From Gracilibacter sp. BRH_c7a (GTDB lineage Bacteria; Bacillota; Desulfitobacteriia; Desulfitobacteriales; Syntrophobotulaceae): a DNA stretch of 59,295 nt. The notes below the pieces were generated by a model. The model was not told where the DNA came from. It saw only the letters and a program-made list of their open reading frames with translations, and did not search any database. The DNA lies in the NCBI GenBank assembly GCA_001516055.1, contig LOEZ01000027.1:1-59295 (forward strand). Direction: 5' to 3'. The position numbers were made by a program, and so were the translations under genes. This document shows positions 43,969-52,031 of the stretch, piece after piece. Position 1 is the first letter of the stretch. Each line of letters begins with the position of its first letter.

Positions 43969-44754
43969 TTAATCAACAAAAAAGGGCAAAAATTGCGGTA
44001 CTCCTGAAACAGGGTGCTTAATCATAGAAAAGCTTGCTTTGTATGTTTTAGCTATTAATTCCTCGCAGAGAACTTCATTTTTATTTCCCACTGCTACAAT
44101 GTTTCCCTGTTCAAGGACAACTAGGTGGTCACAGTATTGGCTAGAGAGGTTCAGGTCATGAATAACCATTATAATAGTAGTCTCGAAATGATTATGCCAT
44201 TTGCGCAGATATTCCATTACCATACTTTGATGTCCAATATCTAAATAAGTGGTAGGTTCATCTAAAATCAGAATTTTTGGCTCTTGAGCCATGGCTCTGG
44301 CCAAAGAAACCAGCTGCCTTTCCCCACCGCTTAAAGTCTCGACTATTTGATCCTGCTTGTTTATTAGATCGAAGCAATTCAAAGCATAATCAATGATTTC
44401 CCTATCCTTAAGGGAAAGAGGGGCTAAAGGCTTTAACCAAGGAAAACGACCCATCTCTACCACTTCCCGGACTGTAAAAGGTAAAGAAGTAGAAATATTT
44501 TGTTCTAAAAATGCAATCTGCCTGGCGATTTCCGGCCGGGAATATTGTCCTAAAGGTTTATTATTAAGCAGTACATATCCTTTGCTGGGGTTATAGATGC
44601 CACTTAAAACTTTCAGCAAAGTGGTTTTACCACTACCGTTAGGCCCCAATATTCCGGTTATCAGAGTTCGAGGTATTTGCAAGGATATTTCATGCAATAT
44701 CGAAGTCTCGTTGTACTTAAAAGATATGTTTTGTAATTCAAAAACATTGGACAT
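43969..44754 (-). CDS. btuD: Cobalamin/Fe3+-siderophore ABC transporter ATP-binding protein (BtuD-like)
   Basis: 261 residues with Walker A GPNGSGKTTLLK, signature LSGGERQLVSLARA and Walker B ILILDEP followed by TYLDIGHQ, typical of the FecE/BtuD branch. It powers the BtuC permease encoded 4 bp upstream. Placement at the end of a riboswitch-controlled B12 salvage operon makes a corrinoid the likely cargo rather than iron-siderophore. It is the last gene of the operon. Confidence 0.92.
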   Translation of the reverse strand: MSNVFELQNISFKYNETSILHEISLQIPRTLITGILGPNGSGKTTLLKVLSGIYNPSKGYVLLNNKPLGQYSRPEIARQIAFLEQNISTSLPFTVREVVEMGRFPWLKPLAPLSLKDREIIDYALNCFDLINKQDQIVETLSGGERQLVSLARAMAQEPKILILDEPTTYLDIGHQSMVMEYLRKWHNHFETTIIMVIHDLNLSSQYCDHLVVLEQGNIVAVGNKNEVLCEELIAKTYKASFSMIKHPVSGVPQFLPFFVD

Positions 44755-44758
44755 ATTC

Positions 44759-45772
44759 TCAAATCCTTTTCTTTAGAAGATAGCCGAAAAATGGTGCTCC
44801 AGCCAAAGCAGTAATCACCCCAATGGGAATCTCCATAGCCGGAATAATGGTCCTAGCCAAGGTATCCGACCAGAGAAGGAAAACCGACCCTGCAAGGCAG
44901 GCTACAGGTATAAGAATCCTGTGGTCCGGTCCGGTTATAAGCCGGATAATATGAGGAACAATTAACCCGACAAAACCTATTATACCTACTACAGAAACTG
45001 CCGCAGCGGTAAGAAGGGAGGCCGCTAATAAGACAAGGATTTTGATTCTCTCCACATTCATCCCTAAATGGTGGGCTGCTTGTTCTCCGAGGGAGAGGAT
45101 ATTCAGATTCCTATAAAAGGCATAGATAAGGATAAAACAAATAATCAGATAAGGAATCAGAAAAAAGATACTAGACCAGTTAGCACCTGTTAAACTTCCC
45201 ATCATCCAAAAAACGATGGTTCGAAGCTTGGTGCCGGAGATAGTAACGGCGAAAGAAAGCACTGCACCCAGAAAAGATTGAATCACAACTCCGGCTAAAA
45301 TAAGAGAAACTGCTTCTCGGTTTCTGCGCCAAGCCAGAGCAAAAACCATCATTAAAGATAAGATCGCTCCCAAAAAAGCAAATAGGGGTAAAGCTAGTTT
45401 CGCCAAAAATAGGTTGGCTGTGTTAACGAAGAGGATAGCCGCGGCAGCACCCACGGCTGCACCGGAGGAGATACCCAGAATATAAGGGTCAGCCAAAGGG
45501 TTACGTAAAACCCCTTGAAAAGCTACCCCTGCAGTCGCTAACATTCCCCCTACGATTACCGCCAAGAAAACTCTGGGGAGGCGCAGCCCAACAATAATAG
45601 CTTCCTGCGTAACAGTCCAATCCGGATTAATAACCACCCAAGGTATTTGATCTAATAAGATTTTAAAAGTTAAGCCGATAGGGACTTGAACAGATCCGAT
45701 GCTTAGAGTAATTAGCATTGAACCTATAAGTATAAGCCCCATAAGCGGCAGAGTATAATTGTTCTTTTTCAT
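44759..45772 (-). CDS. btuC: Corrinoid ABC transporter permease (BtuC-like)
   Basis: 337 residues and about ten membrane helices in the FecCD/BtuC family: GLRLPRVFLAVIVGGMLATAGVAFQGVLRNPLADP, here read in pieces (GLRLPRV, GVAFQG, RNPLADP), then LGISSGAAVGAAAAI, and the C-terminal GFVGLIVPHIIRL. It forms the membrane channel between BtuF and BtuD, with gaps of only 5 and 4 bp. Confidence 0.93.
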   Translation of the reverse strand: MKKNNYTLPLMGLILIGSMLITLSIGSVQVPIGLTFKILLDQIPWVVINPDWTVTQEAIIVGLRLPRVFLAVIVGGMLATAGVAFQGVLRNPLADPYILGISSGAAVGAAAAILFVNTANLFLAKLALPLFAFLGAILSLMMVFALAWRRNREAVSLILAGVVIQSFLGAVLSFAVTISGTKLRTIVFWMMGSLTGANWSSIFFLIPYLIICFILIYAFYRNLNILSLGEQAAHHLGMNVERIKILVLLAASLLTAAAVSVVGIIGFVGLIVPHIIRLITGPDHRILIPVACLAGSVFLLWSDTLARTIIPAMEIPIGVITALAGAPFFGYLLKKRI

Positions 45773-45777
45773 TAATA

Positions 45778-46746
45778 TTATTTCCCATCAAATAATTCTG
45801 GATAGATAGCATGGGCAGCAATTTCCAAACCGTCAACTATTCTTGGTCCTTGTCTACTGATAATGTTATTGTCCAGCCCTATGACCCTCTTGTTTTTTAT
45901 AGCCTCAATATTTTCCCAGCCTTTACGCTTTAGAATATTCTCGATGGCGTTCTTATCAAAATAGCTATAAGTTTCAAAAATAACGTCGGGATTACGGGCA
46001 ATAACCTGTTCACTATTGAATTTCCCCCAACCGTTAACATCCCGAGCAATATTCACACCGCCCGCCTTTGTAATGATTTCATCCAAAAACGTCCCGCTGC
46101 CAGCGGTATACAGATTACTGTCCACTTCAATCCAGACTTTGCGTCTTTCCTCTTGAGAAAGCTTATCTATTTTACTTTCAATCCCTTTTTCTTTTGCTTT
46201 CATCTGCTCGATTATTTGTGAGGCCTGTTCTGGGGTGTCCGTAATCTTGCCTGTCAGGGCTATAGTATCATATACTTCAGAAATATTCTTGTCATCGAAT
46301 ACCACCACTGGTATTCCCAAATTTCTAATTTTATCTGTATCCTCTTGGGATGTTAGCCAGAACATAATCAGATCTGGCTGCAGGTTAAGAAGCTGTTCCA
46401 GGTTCGGGTTAAGAGCATCTTCGAAAATATATTCAGCTTTCTCTTGAATGTTTGCAGGGTAGTCATCCCACTGGGTCACAGCTACCGGAGTCTGTCCAAG
46501 AGCGGCAAGTATTTCCGTAGAGCTGGGCAAGAGGGAGACTATTCTCTGAGGTTTAGCCGGGATAGTTATTTCAGTCCCTGTATCATCTACGAGAGTAAAC
46601 GGATAAACAGTTTTGTCATCATTGGAAACGTTGAGCCCCTCTGGGGGTGCTTGAGGGGTTTGATCTCCATTCTTAGTACTGCACCCAGACAATGAAGCAA
46701 ACAAAAAGATCAGGATAATTGCAATAATCACTGTGCTACGACGCAT
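45778..46746 (-). CDS. btuF: Corrinoid-binding lipoprotein (BtuF-like)
   Basis: About 322 residues. A signal peptide ends in the lipobox SLSGC. The periplasmic-binding domain has PQRIVSLLPSSTEILAALGQ, WDDYPANI and WGKFNSEQVIARNPDVI, as in BtuF-type proteins. It binds cobalamin or a precursor outside the cell for BtuCD. The start at 46746 is preferred: AAAGGAG lies nine bases before it, while the next upstream ATG sits right on the ribosome site. Confidence 0.92.
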   Translation of the reverse strand: MRRSTVIIAIILIFLFASLSGCSTKNGDQTPQAPPEGLNVSNDDKTVYPFTLVDDTGTEITIPAKPQRIVSLLPSSTEILAALGQTPVAVTQWDDYPANIQEKAEYIFEDALNPNLEQLLNLQPDLIMFWLTSQEDTDKIRNLGIPVVVFDDKNISEVYDTIALTGKITDTPEQASQIIEQMKAKEKGIESKIDKLSQEERRKVWIEVDSNLYTAGSGTFLDEIITKAGGVNIARDVNGWGKFNSEQVIARNPDVIFETYSYFDKNAIENILKRKGWENIEAIKNKRVIGLDNNIISRQGPRIVDGLEIAAHAIYPELFDGK

Positions 46747-46776
46747 AAGAATCATCTCCTTTAACACAAATTAAAA

Positions 46777-47340
46777 TTAACCGCAAGTCTTCACGACCAA
46801 CTTATAACTCCCACAATTAGGAAGCTGCCAGTCATAAAAACTTTTTTCATCTTGTCCGAATCTTTCCATTATAGCCATAATAGTACCCCCGTGAACGACT
46901 AAAGCGGTATTCGCAATACCCCATTCCCTTATTTCATCTAGGACCTGTTCAAATGCTTCACAACACCGTCGCTTATAATTCTCCATATTCTCACCTCCAG
47001 GTGCTTTATCTACCCCTTCGCTGTCGACCCAGTTTTTATAAACAGGGTTATCTTTTAACTCCTCGTATGTTTTGCCTTCGAATTCTCCAAAGTCGTATTC
47101 AGCAAAATCAGGTACAACCTTCAAAGGGAGATGAGGGTATATTAGATGGGCTGTTTGCTGACACCTTTTCATAGGACTGACATATACAAGATCGACCTTC
47201 GGATAGTAACCTGCTTTTACTTTTTCCATGAGTTGGCTAATCCCTGCTTCAGCTAAACATTCATCGCTGGAACCTGCATAGCGACCTTCAAAATTTGCTT
47301 GAGTTCTAGCGTGCCGAATCAGATAAATATTGTGGGCCAT
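46777..47340 (-). CDS. cobC: Histidine phosphatase, probable alpha-ribazole phosphatase (CobC)
   Basis: 187 residues of the phosphoglycerate-mutase-like histidine phosphatase family: IRHARTQANFEGRYAG (catalytic His, with Ala in place of the common Gly of RHG), SPMKRCQQTA, EYDFGEFEGKTYEEL and VVHGGTIMAI. In B12 operons this protein usually removes the phosphate from alpha-ribazole phosphate or cobalamin 5'-phosphate. It starts one base past the cobO stop. Confidence 0.88.
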   Translation of the reverse strand: MAHNIYLIRHARTQANFEGRYAGSSDECLAEAGISQLMEKVKAGYYPKVDLVYVSPMKRCQQTAHLIYPHLPLKVVPDFAEYDFGEFEGKTYEELKDNPVYKNWVDSEGVDKAPGGENMENYKRRCCEAFEQVLDEIREWGIANTALVVHGGTIMAIMERFGQDEKSFYDWQLPNCGSYKLVVKTCG

Positions 47341-47341
47341 G

Positions 47342-47869
47342 TTAATACTCTATTCCTTTTCTCATCTCAATCCCCTGATCATAAGGATGTTTAATCTTTA
47401 CTATCTCTGAAACATAATCAGCTAAAGCAATTAGATCCTGCGAATTACCCCTGCCGGTAAATACCAATTCCAGAGTCTGCGGGCGATTTTGAATAAATCT
47501 TTGCACTTCTTCTGTCTTAAGAATACCTAGCTCATAAGCAAGCACAGCTTCATCCAGAATAACCAGATTATATTCCCCGGTTTCAGCTTGGCTGACTACT
47601 TTGGCAAACAGATCACTTTGTTCTTGGCAGATTCTTTCCCGCTCTTCCGGCTGCATATTCCATATAAATCCTCTTACTGGCTGAGACTTAATTACTGTCA
47701 AGTTATCATTGAACAGATCGAGCCCCTTATATTCGCCAGAATCCCCTGACTTTAAAAACTGGCAATAGAGAATCTTGAAACCTTGACCATATGCCCTTAA
47801 GGCTAAACCTAATGCCGCCGTTGTCTTCCCTTTTCCCTCACCGGTATAGATATGAAATAACCCTTTCAT
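47342..47869 (-). CDS. cobO: Cob(I)yrinic acid a,c-diamide adenosyltransferase (CobO/BtuR)
   Basis: 175 residues starting MKGLFHIYTGEGKGKTTAALG, where the P-loop TGEGKGKTT is the family hallmark. Further landmarks are ILYCQFLKSGDSGE, LVILDEAVLAYELG and VFTGRG. It attaches the upper adenosyl ligand to Co(I) corrinoids. The start at 47869 is chosen because GAGGAGG lies six bases before it. The longer frame to 47938 would overlap the next gene upstream. Confidence 0.94.
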   Translation of the reverse strand: MKGLFHIYTGEGKGKTTAALGLALRAYGQGFKILYCQFLKSGDSGEYKGLDLFNDNLTVIKSQPVRGFIWNMQPEERERICQEQSDLFAKVVSQAETGEYNLVILDEAVLAYELGILKTEEVQRFIQNRPQTLELVFTGRGNSQDLIALADYVSEIVKIKHPYDQGIEMRKGIEY

Positions 47870-47886
47870 TGCTATCCTCCTCGGAT

Positions 47887-48267
47887 TTACTCCTTTATCG
47901 TCATCGAGATACCCGCCCAGATCCGCTCTACTTTGCAAGCTTTATTTGCCAACAGTTGATACACTCTGCCTGTTTCGTCCCGCCAGATTCTTTCCTTCTC
48001 TTCCAACGGTACAATACCACATCCGATCTCTGTACCTATAAGGATTTTTTGATCGAAGCAGTCGATGTTTTCGGAAAAATAATCCAGCGGGGAGATAGCT
48101 TGAGCTAATAACTGCCTAATTCCCTCTTGAACATTCTTAATAATATCTGCCGCATAGATGTTGGACATGCTCTCTTCAGCCAAATCGCAGATTTTAAATT
48201 TTTCATTATATTGTGTTAAAGCATAAGCTGTCTTGCCTTGATATTTACCACCAAAAATGAAAATCAT
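47887..48267 (-). CDS. Short CobU-like protein
   Basis: 126 residues with an N-terminal Walker A variant (GGKYQGKTAYA) and the C-terminal CobU text GTEIGCGIVPLEEKERIWRDETGR. It lacks the middle of a full CobU: the guanylylated His region after the P-loop is not recognisable. It could be a divergent kinase, a partner of the full-length CobU at 49122-49724, or a degenerate copy that remains open. It sits between cobS and cobO in the same operon. Confidence 0.8.
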   Translation of the reverse strand: MIFIFGGKYQGKTAYALTQYNEKFKICDLAEESMSNIYAADIIKNVQEGIRQLLAQAISPLDYFSENIDCFDQKILIGTEIGCGIVPLEEKERIWRDETGRVYQLLANKACKVERIWAGISMTIKE

Positions 48268-48302
48268 TCTAATTCCACCTACCTCTTCAACTACTTGGAG
48301 AA

Positions 48303-49061
48303 CTAAAGAACGAGTAACAACCCCAGCATCAAAACCTCTGCCAACTCAACATAAGTACCTACTATATCTCCGGTAATCCCGCCGAAGTTCTTCTTGACAG
48401 AGAAGTAATAATAGACTGTAAAAGTCAATAGACCCAAGGGTAATAATAAAGCCGTCATATTAAACAGTAAATAAATTATCCCACTCGTGAGTACAAAATA
48501 AATAGTTAATAGAAGCGAAGTTTTCTGTCCTGTAGCTTGGCTGTACATAACAGCTAAACCATCTTCCTTGGCAAAAGGGAAATGGCAAAGCATCAAGGCC
48601 TGAACTGTCCTGGACAATATCGGAATCATTATTAGTAGAATGCCTGTTCCTCCTCCGGCTCTAAATATCTCATAAAAAAGTGATATCTTAATTAGTAACA
48701 GACAAACAAGAGCCATAACCGCAAAAGCACCTACTCGGGAATCTTTCATAATTTCCATTTTCTTCTCTTTGGTTTGTCTGGAGAAATAGGCATCAGCGGT
48801 ATCCATCAGGCCATCCATATGGAGTCCTCCGGTAATCACCAGATAAAATAACACCATAGCTACAGCACTACTAAATTCCGAAACAGCCAGATTAATTAGC
48901 AAACTGTAAATTCCATATCCCAGCAACCCAATTCCTAGGCCCACAAAAGGCATAAGAAGAGGTAAGAATCTCATTCGCTTACTGGTCCAATTCACCATGG
49001 GCAATGGAATAATGGTGAAAAAGGAAAATGTGATTATTATAGAATACAAAAAATCTTTCAT
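48303..49061 (-). CDS. cobS: Adenosylcobinamide-GDP ribazoletransferase (cobalamin synthase)
   Basis: 252 residues, hydrophobic. It has the CobS motifs FFTIIPLP near the N-terminus, GGLHMDGLMDTADAYFS (metal-binding DGLxDTxDA), MKDSRVGAFAV and a C-terminal FGGITGDIVGTYVELAE. It joins the nucleotide loop (alpha-ribazole) to adenosylcobinamide-GDP in the membrane. It lies 60 bp behind cobU. The enzyme that activates the lower base, CobT, is broken in this operon (49718-49937). Confidence 0.94.
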   Translation of the reverse strand: MKDFLYSIIITFSFFTIIPLPMVNWTSKRMRFLPLLMPFVGLGIGLLGYGIYSLLINLAVSEFSSAVAMVLFYLVITGGLHMDGLMDTADAYFSRQTKEKKMEIMKDSRVGAFAVMALVCLLLIKISLFYEIFRAGGGTGILLIMIPILSRTVQALMLCHFPFAKEDGLAVMYSQATGQKTSLLLTIYFVLTSGIIYLLFNMTALLLPLGLLTFTVYYYFSVKKNFGGITGDIVGTYVELAEVLMLGLLLVL

Positions 49062-49121
49062 GGTTAATCCTTATCAATCCCTTATTGGTTTTATAATCTA
49101 GGTTGGTCCGGTAATACACTT

Positions 49122-49724
49122 CTATATTAAGGATAGTTTAAGAGTTGTGTTATTTCCCTTATGACATAGGTACCCGGAATACATACACTCGATAGCGGTA
49201 TCACTGGCTTCCACCAGCTTAATATGTAACTGAGCCAGAGTATGGATATATGTCTCTGTTGGGTTAGGATACTGGATTCCATCACTGAATACTTCATTGG
49301 AAACAACAATAAGATTAGAGACTCTATCATAGATCCGATAAAGATCAGCCAGTATTTTTTCAGTGCTGATTTCAAGGGTGAGCTGTTTGGAGTTATTCGG
49401 TTCAAAACTCGATTTAGAACTGGTCCGTTCTGGGCGTTCAAACATTTCATTGGCCAGAAGAGTACCTAGACAATCGACGATTACAGTATCATTAACATCT
49501 AAGGCAGTTACCACACTTCCTATATCCCAGCTTTTATCTATGGTTAGAAAGTTCTTTCCTGTCCGGTTCTGTTGGTGAACCTGAATACGTTTGGTTATTT
49601 CGTCATCATAATGCCGGGCAGTTGCCAAATAGATTTTTCTGTTTTCCCCTGCTAAGGAAACAGCGAGTTTCTCGCCTAATGAACTTTTACCGCTGCGGAC
49701 TCCACCTGAAATAAAGACTAGCAC
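49122..49724 (-). CDS. cobU: Adenosylcobinamide kinase / adenosylcobinamide-phosphate guanylyltransferase
   Basis: 200 residues. The P-loop GGVRSGKSSLGEKL is at the N-terminus, IYLATARHYDDEITKRIQVH carries the guanylylated His, and DCLGTLLANEMF and VVSNEVFSDGI follow. It phosphorylates and then guanylylates adenosylcobinamide for CobS. It begins with GTG at 49724, seven bases after GGAGG. The stop of the cobT remnant overlaps this start, as in an intact cobT-cobU junction. Residues ~95-120 form an extra Ser/Asn-rich segment compared with the usual ~180-residue protein. Confidence 0.93.
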   Translation of the reverse strand: MLVFISGGVRSGKSSLGEKLAVSLAGENRKIYLATARHYDDEITKRIQVHQQNRTGKNFLTIDKSWDIGSVVTALDVNDTVIVDCLGTLLANEMFERPERTSSKSSFEPNNSKQLTLEISTEKILADLYRIYDRVSNLIVVSNEVFSDGIQYPNPTETYIHTLAQLHIKLVEASDTAIECMYSGYLCHKGNNTTLKLSLI

Positions 49725-49937
49725 TTTTCTTCCTCCTCTCTGATATCCACTAATATTCTACCGTCAATATTCCCTTGCTCAAATGTTCCCATCTCCCGCC
49801 CGACCGCAAAGCACTATCAATTAGATTAAAAGCTAAAGGACATCCCGAACCTCACCCAGGCGCATATCAAGAGTCAGATCAGCTGCATTCCTTGATACCG
49901 GGGTTATTCCACTAATAACTTTGGTTAATAATGACAT
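49718..49937 (-). pseudogene. cobT: cobT remnant (nicotinate-nucleotide-dimethylbenzimidazole phosphoribosyltransferase)
   Basis: On the minus strand, after a GGGGGAAT site, ATG 49937 opens MSLLTKVISGITPVSRNAAD and runs into LTLDMRLGE. One G is then missing, and the text resumes one frame over as GSGCPLAFNLIDSALR. It shifts again to EMGTFEQGNIDGRILVDIRE and ends in a TAG overlapping the cobU start. The last ~60 residues are the characteristic CobT C-terminus. About 270 residues, including the active-site core, are gone. The gene is dead by an internal deletion plus two frameshifts. Confidence 0.88.
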
Positions 49938-49973
49938 AATATTCCCCCTAAATAATTTATTAATGTCAGCAGG

Positions 49974-50633
49974 TTATAAAACTGTAATATCCTGAAACCA
50001 GTAACCCGCGTTATATATCTGTTCTTTCAGAACTATTTTCAGTTCTGAAGAGAAAATAGGGCCATCAATAACAACAGTATGATATTCCCCTTCCTCGCCC
50101 GAAGGATCGATACCTATTTCCTCAAAATATTTTATTAACTCCCAGTTGAGCGGTTCCCCCAATATATTCTTATCAAAAACGCCTTCTTTTACCGCAACGA
50201 TAACAGACTTAAACCCTTCATTAATAAACTCCTGAAGCAAATCCTTTCTAGCTCTTTGCCACAGAGGCTCGCAGGCGATTAAATTGGTTTGTGCACAAAC
50301 CTTCTCTACCCATTCCTTATGCCCTTCAAGGTCTATGTCACCAAATACACCAGCTTGGATCCCCTCACTCCTAAATTCTTGTAAAACAGATAAGAACACT
50401 GCTTCATATTCTTGCCATGCAGCAGAACGAGAAATAAGTGGCACCCCCATGGCGGCAGCCTGTTTTTCCAGTAAATTAATGGGCAAATAATGAGATTTGG
50501 ATCTAGTTGCGTCTTCCATCATCGTCAATAAATAATGCGGTAGACCGCCTTCTTTAACAGCCCGGTAATAAGCTAGACATGAATCTTTCCCGCCACTCCA
50601 GGAACAGAAAAAAGGTTTTTGATTAATTGACAT
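49974..50633 (-). CDS. DUF71/COG2102 ATP-binding protein (Dph6-related, PP-loop)
   Basis: 219 residues starting MSINQKPFFCSWSGGKDSC, with the PP-loop SGGKDS of ATP-pyrophosphatases, then FGDIDLEGHKEWVEKVC, EPLWQRARKDLLQEFI and GEEGEYHTVVIDGP. This is the E-G-E-Y-H-T signature of DUF71. Eukaryotic relatives (Dph6) are amide-forming enzymes. Comparative genomics has tied a bacterial subgroup to B12 salvage, and here it is the first gene behind the cobalamin riboswitch. An amidation or ligation step on a corrinoid or its side chain is a reasonable guess. The start at 50633 is set by GGAGGG. The longer frame runs into the riboswitch. Confidence 0.87.
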   Translation of the reverse strand: MSINQKPFFCSWSGGKDSCLAYYRAVKEGGLPHYLLTMMEDATRSKSHYLPINLLEKQAAAMGVPLISRSAAWQEYEAVFLSVLQEFRSEGIQAGVFGDIDLEGHKEWVEKVCAQTNLIACEPLWQRARKDLLQEFINEGFKSVIVAVKEGVFDKNILGEPLNWELIKYFEEIGIDPSGEEGEYHTVVIDGPIFSSELKIVLKEQIYNAGYWFQDITVL

Positions 50634-50647
50634 AAAATTCCCTCCAT

Positions 50648-50680
50648 AAAAAATAACCACTTCCCTCCTGGAAATGGTTA
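50648..50680 (-). terminator. Terminator of the cobalamin riboswitch expression platform
   Basis: On the minus strand AACCATTTCC pairs with GGGAAGTGGTT and is followed by ATTTTTT, ending just before the ribosome site of the DUF71 gene. It allows ligand-dependent premature termination. Confidence 0.75.
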
Positions 50681-50768
50681 CGCTTACAACATAGCTTAAG
50701 GATCTATAAATCATTGACGAATAGAAGCCTAACACAAGTTGACCTTCCCCAAACCCAGGAGTTTTCAT

Positions 50769-50930
50769 ACAGGCAGGTCTACCGACTTAGCTTCTTCCTA
50801 CTTTGACACCTTCCCGCTTGGAACACATAATCCTTTAAAGCAGTGGTTCAACGTCATTTCGTCAGCTTTACGGTTGCTGGGACAGTTCCGGGATTCGCAC
50901 CCGCTTCCCTATTAAGCAGTTTGCACCTGT
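50769..50930 (-). ncRNA. Cobalamin riboswitch
   Basis: Read on the minus strand it shows the B12-element landmarks in order: ACAGGTGC, TTAATAGGGAAGCGGGTGCG, AATCCCGGAACTGTCCC, the B12 box AGCAACCGTAAAGCTGA and the closing GGTGTCAAAGTAGGAAGA, then GTCGGTAGACCTGCCTGT pairing with the start. It should repress the whole minus-strand B12 operon (DUF71 to btuD) when adenosylcobalamin or a related corrinoid is abundant. Confidence 0.93.
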
Positions 50931-51071
50931 ATATAGTTATTAATTTAAGCTACTGTTTCAAATATATTAAGAATATTGCCTCTTCTTAAATTATAATCCT
51001 ATTCTATCATAAAAACAAACATCCTTGTTAATTTATTTCTTCAAATTTTTACATTAAAAATATATCAAGAC

Positions 51072-51105
51072 ACCTTGACATTGACGTAACGTTAAGGTTT
51101 ATAGT
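51072..51105 (+). promoter_or_regulatory. MerR-type promoter and operator
   Basis: TTGACA (51075-51080) and TATAGT (51100-51105) are separated by 19 bp, the over-long spacer that MerR-family activators correct by DNA distortion. ACCTTGAC (51072-51079) and GTTAAGGT (51091-51098) form the dyad with one mismatch. It drives the MerR gene itself. Confidence 0.8.
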
Positions 51106-51127
51106 AATCTTGTCGGGAGGTGAGAAT

Positions 51128-51892
51128 ATGGAATACACGATACAGAGATTAAGTCGATTGGCTAGAATCAGTACCAGAACATTAAGATATTATGACGAGA
51201 TAGGAATTCTTAAGCCGGCAAGGATTAATTCGTCAGGATATCGGGTATACGGTAAAAATGAAGTAGATAGGTTACAACAGATTTTGTTCTATAGAGAACT
51301 GGGTGTGAGCTTGAAAAGCATAAAAGATATTGTTACCTCACCCTCCTTTGACGGTATCAAGGTTTTAAAGGAACACTATGAGAAGCTTCTTGAGAAAAGA
51401 GGACAATTAGACTTGCTTATTTCCAATGTGGAGAAGACGATTGCCTCGAAAGAAGGGAGGACAGTAATGATGGACAAGGAAAAATTCGAAGGGTTCAAGC
51501 AGAAACTAGTTGATGATAATGAAAAAATGTATGGCGAGGAAATTCGAGAAAAATATGGTAATGAGGCTGTTAACCGGTCAAATACTAAAGTTAAAGGTAT
51601 GTCACAAGAACAATTTGACGAGGTAACAGAGCTCGGCAATGAGGTTATGGAAACACTTCAGGCAGCATTCGAAACGGGAGATCCTGGAGGTGAGTTGGCC
51701 CAGAAAGCGGCGGATTTGCATCGTAAGTGGCTAAGTTTCTACTGGGATAACTACACCAAAGAAGCTCATGCGGGAGTTGCTCAAATGTATGTAGATGATG
51801 AACGCTTCACCGCCTATTATGATAAGAAACAGCCCGGGATGGCAGTATTTTTAAGAGATGCAGTCTTCATCTATACAGGAACAAAAAGATAA
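51128..51892 (+). CDS. MerR-family regulator with TipAS ligand-binding domain
   Basis: About 254 residues. Residues 1-70 are the MerR HTH (LARISTRTLRYYDEIGILKP, SSGYRVYGKNEVDRLQQI), a coiled coil follows (to ~115), and a TipAS-type C-terminal domain ends it (EFDEVTELGNE-like QFDEVTELGNEVMETL, HRKWLSFYWDNYTKEAHAG, YDKKQPGMAVFLRDAV). TipAS domains trap thiopeptides and other hydrophobic drugs. It is likely autoregulated through the 19-bp-spacer promoter just upstream. The ATG at 51128 follows GGAGGTGA. No efflux target lies directly downstream. Confidence 0.93.
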   Translation: MEYTIQRLSRLARISTRTLRYYDEIGILKPARINSSGYRVYGKNEVDRLQQILFYRELGVSLKSIKDIVTSPSFDGIKVLKEHYEKLLEKRGQLDLLISNVEKTIASKEGRTVMMDKEKFEGFKQKLVDDNEKMYGEEIREKYGNEAVNRSNTKVKGMSQEQFDEVTELGNEVMETLQAAFETGDPGGELAQKAADLHRKWLSFYWDNYTKEAHAGVAQMYVDDERFTAYYDKKQPGMAVFLRDAVFIYTGTKR

Positions 51893-51898
51893 CACTAG

Positions 51899-51928
51899 AA
51901 AAGGAAGTCTCTAAGAGGCTTCCTTTTC
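51899..51928 (+). terminator. Terminator after the MerR gene
   Basis: AAAAGGAAGTCTC pairs with GAGGCTTCCTTTT (one G-U) around a TAA loop. Confidence 0.85.
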
Positions 51929-52031
51929 GCTATCGAATAGTTACATAATTTGTCAGAAAAAAAGGAATTAAAAGGAACGTTATGGAATAACTAATATTGT
52001 CTACCTATATTTAAGAAAGGTGGTATGGATC

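Noticed and set aside
49122-49450. Second minus-strand frame (107 codons) overlapping cobU
   Set aside because: It is out of frame with cobU and lacks CobU motifs. The frame at 49122-49724 contains them all.
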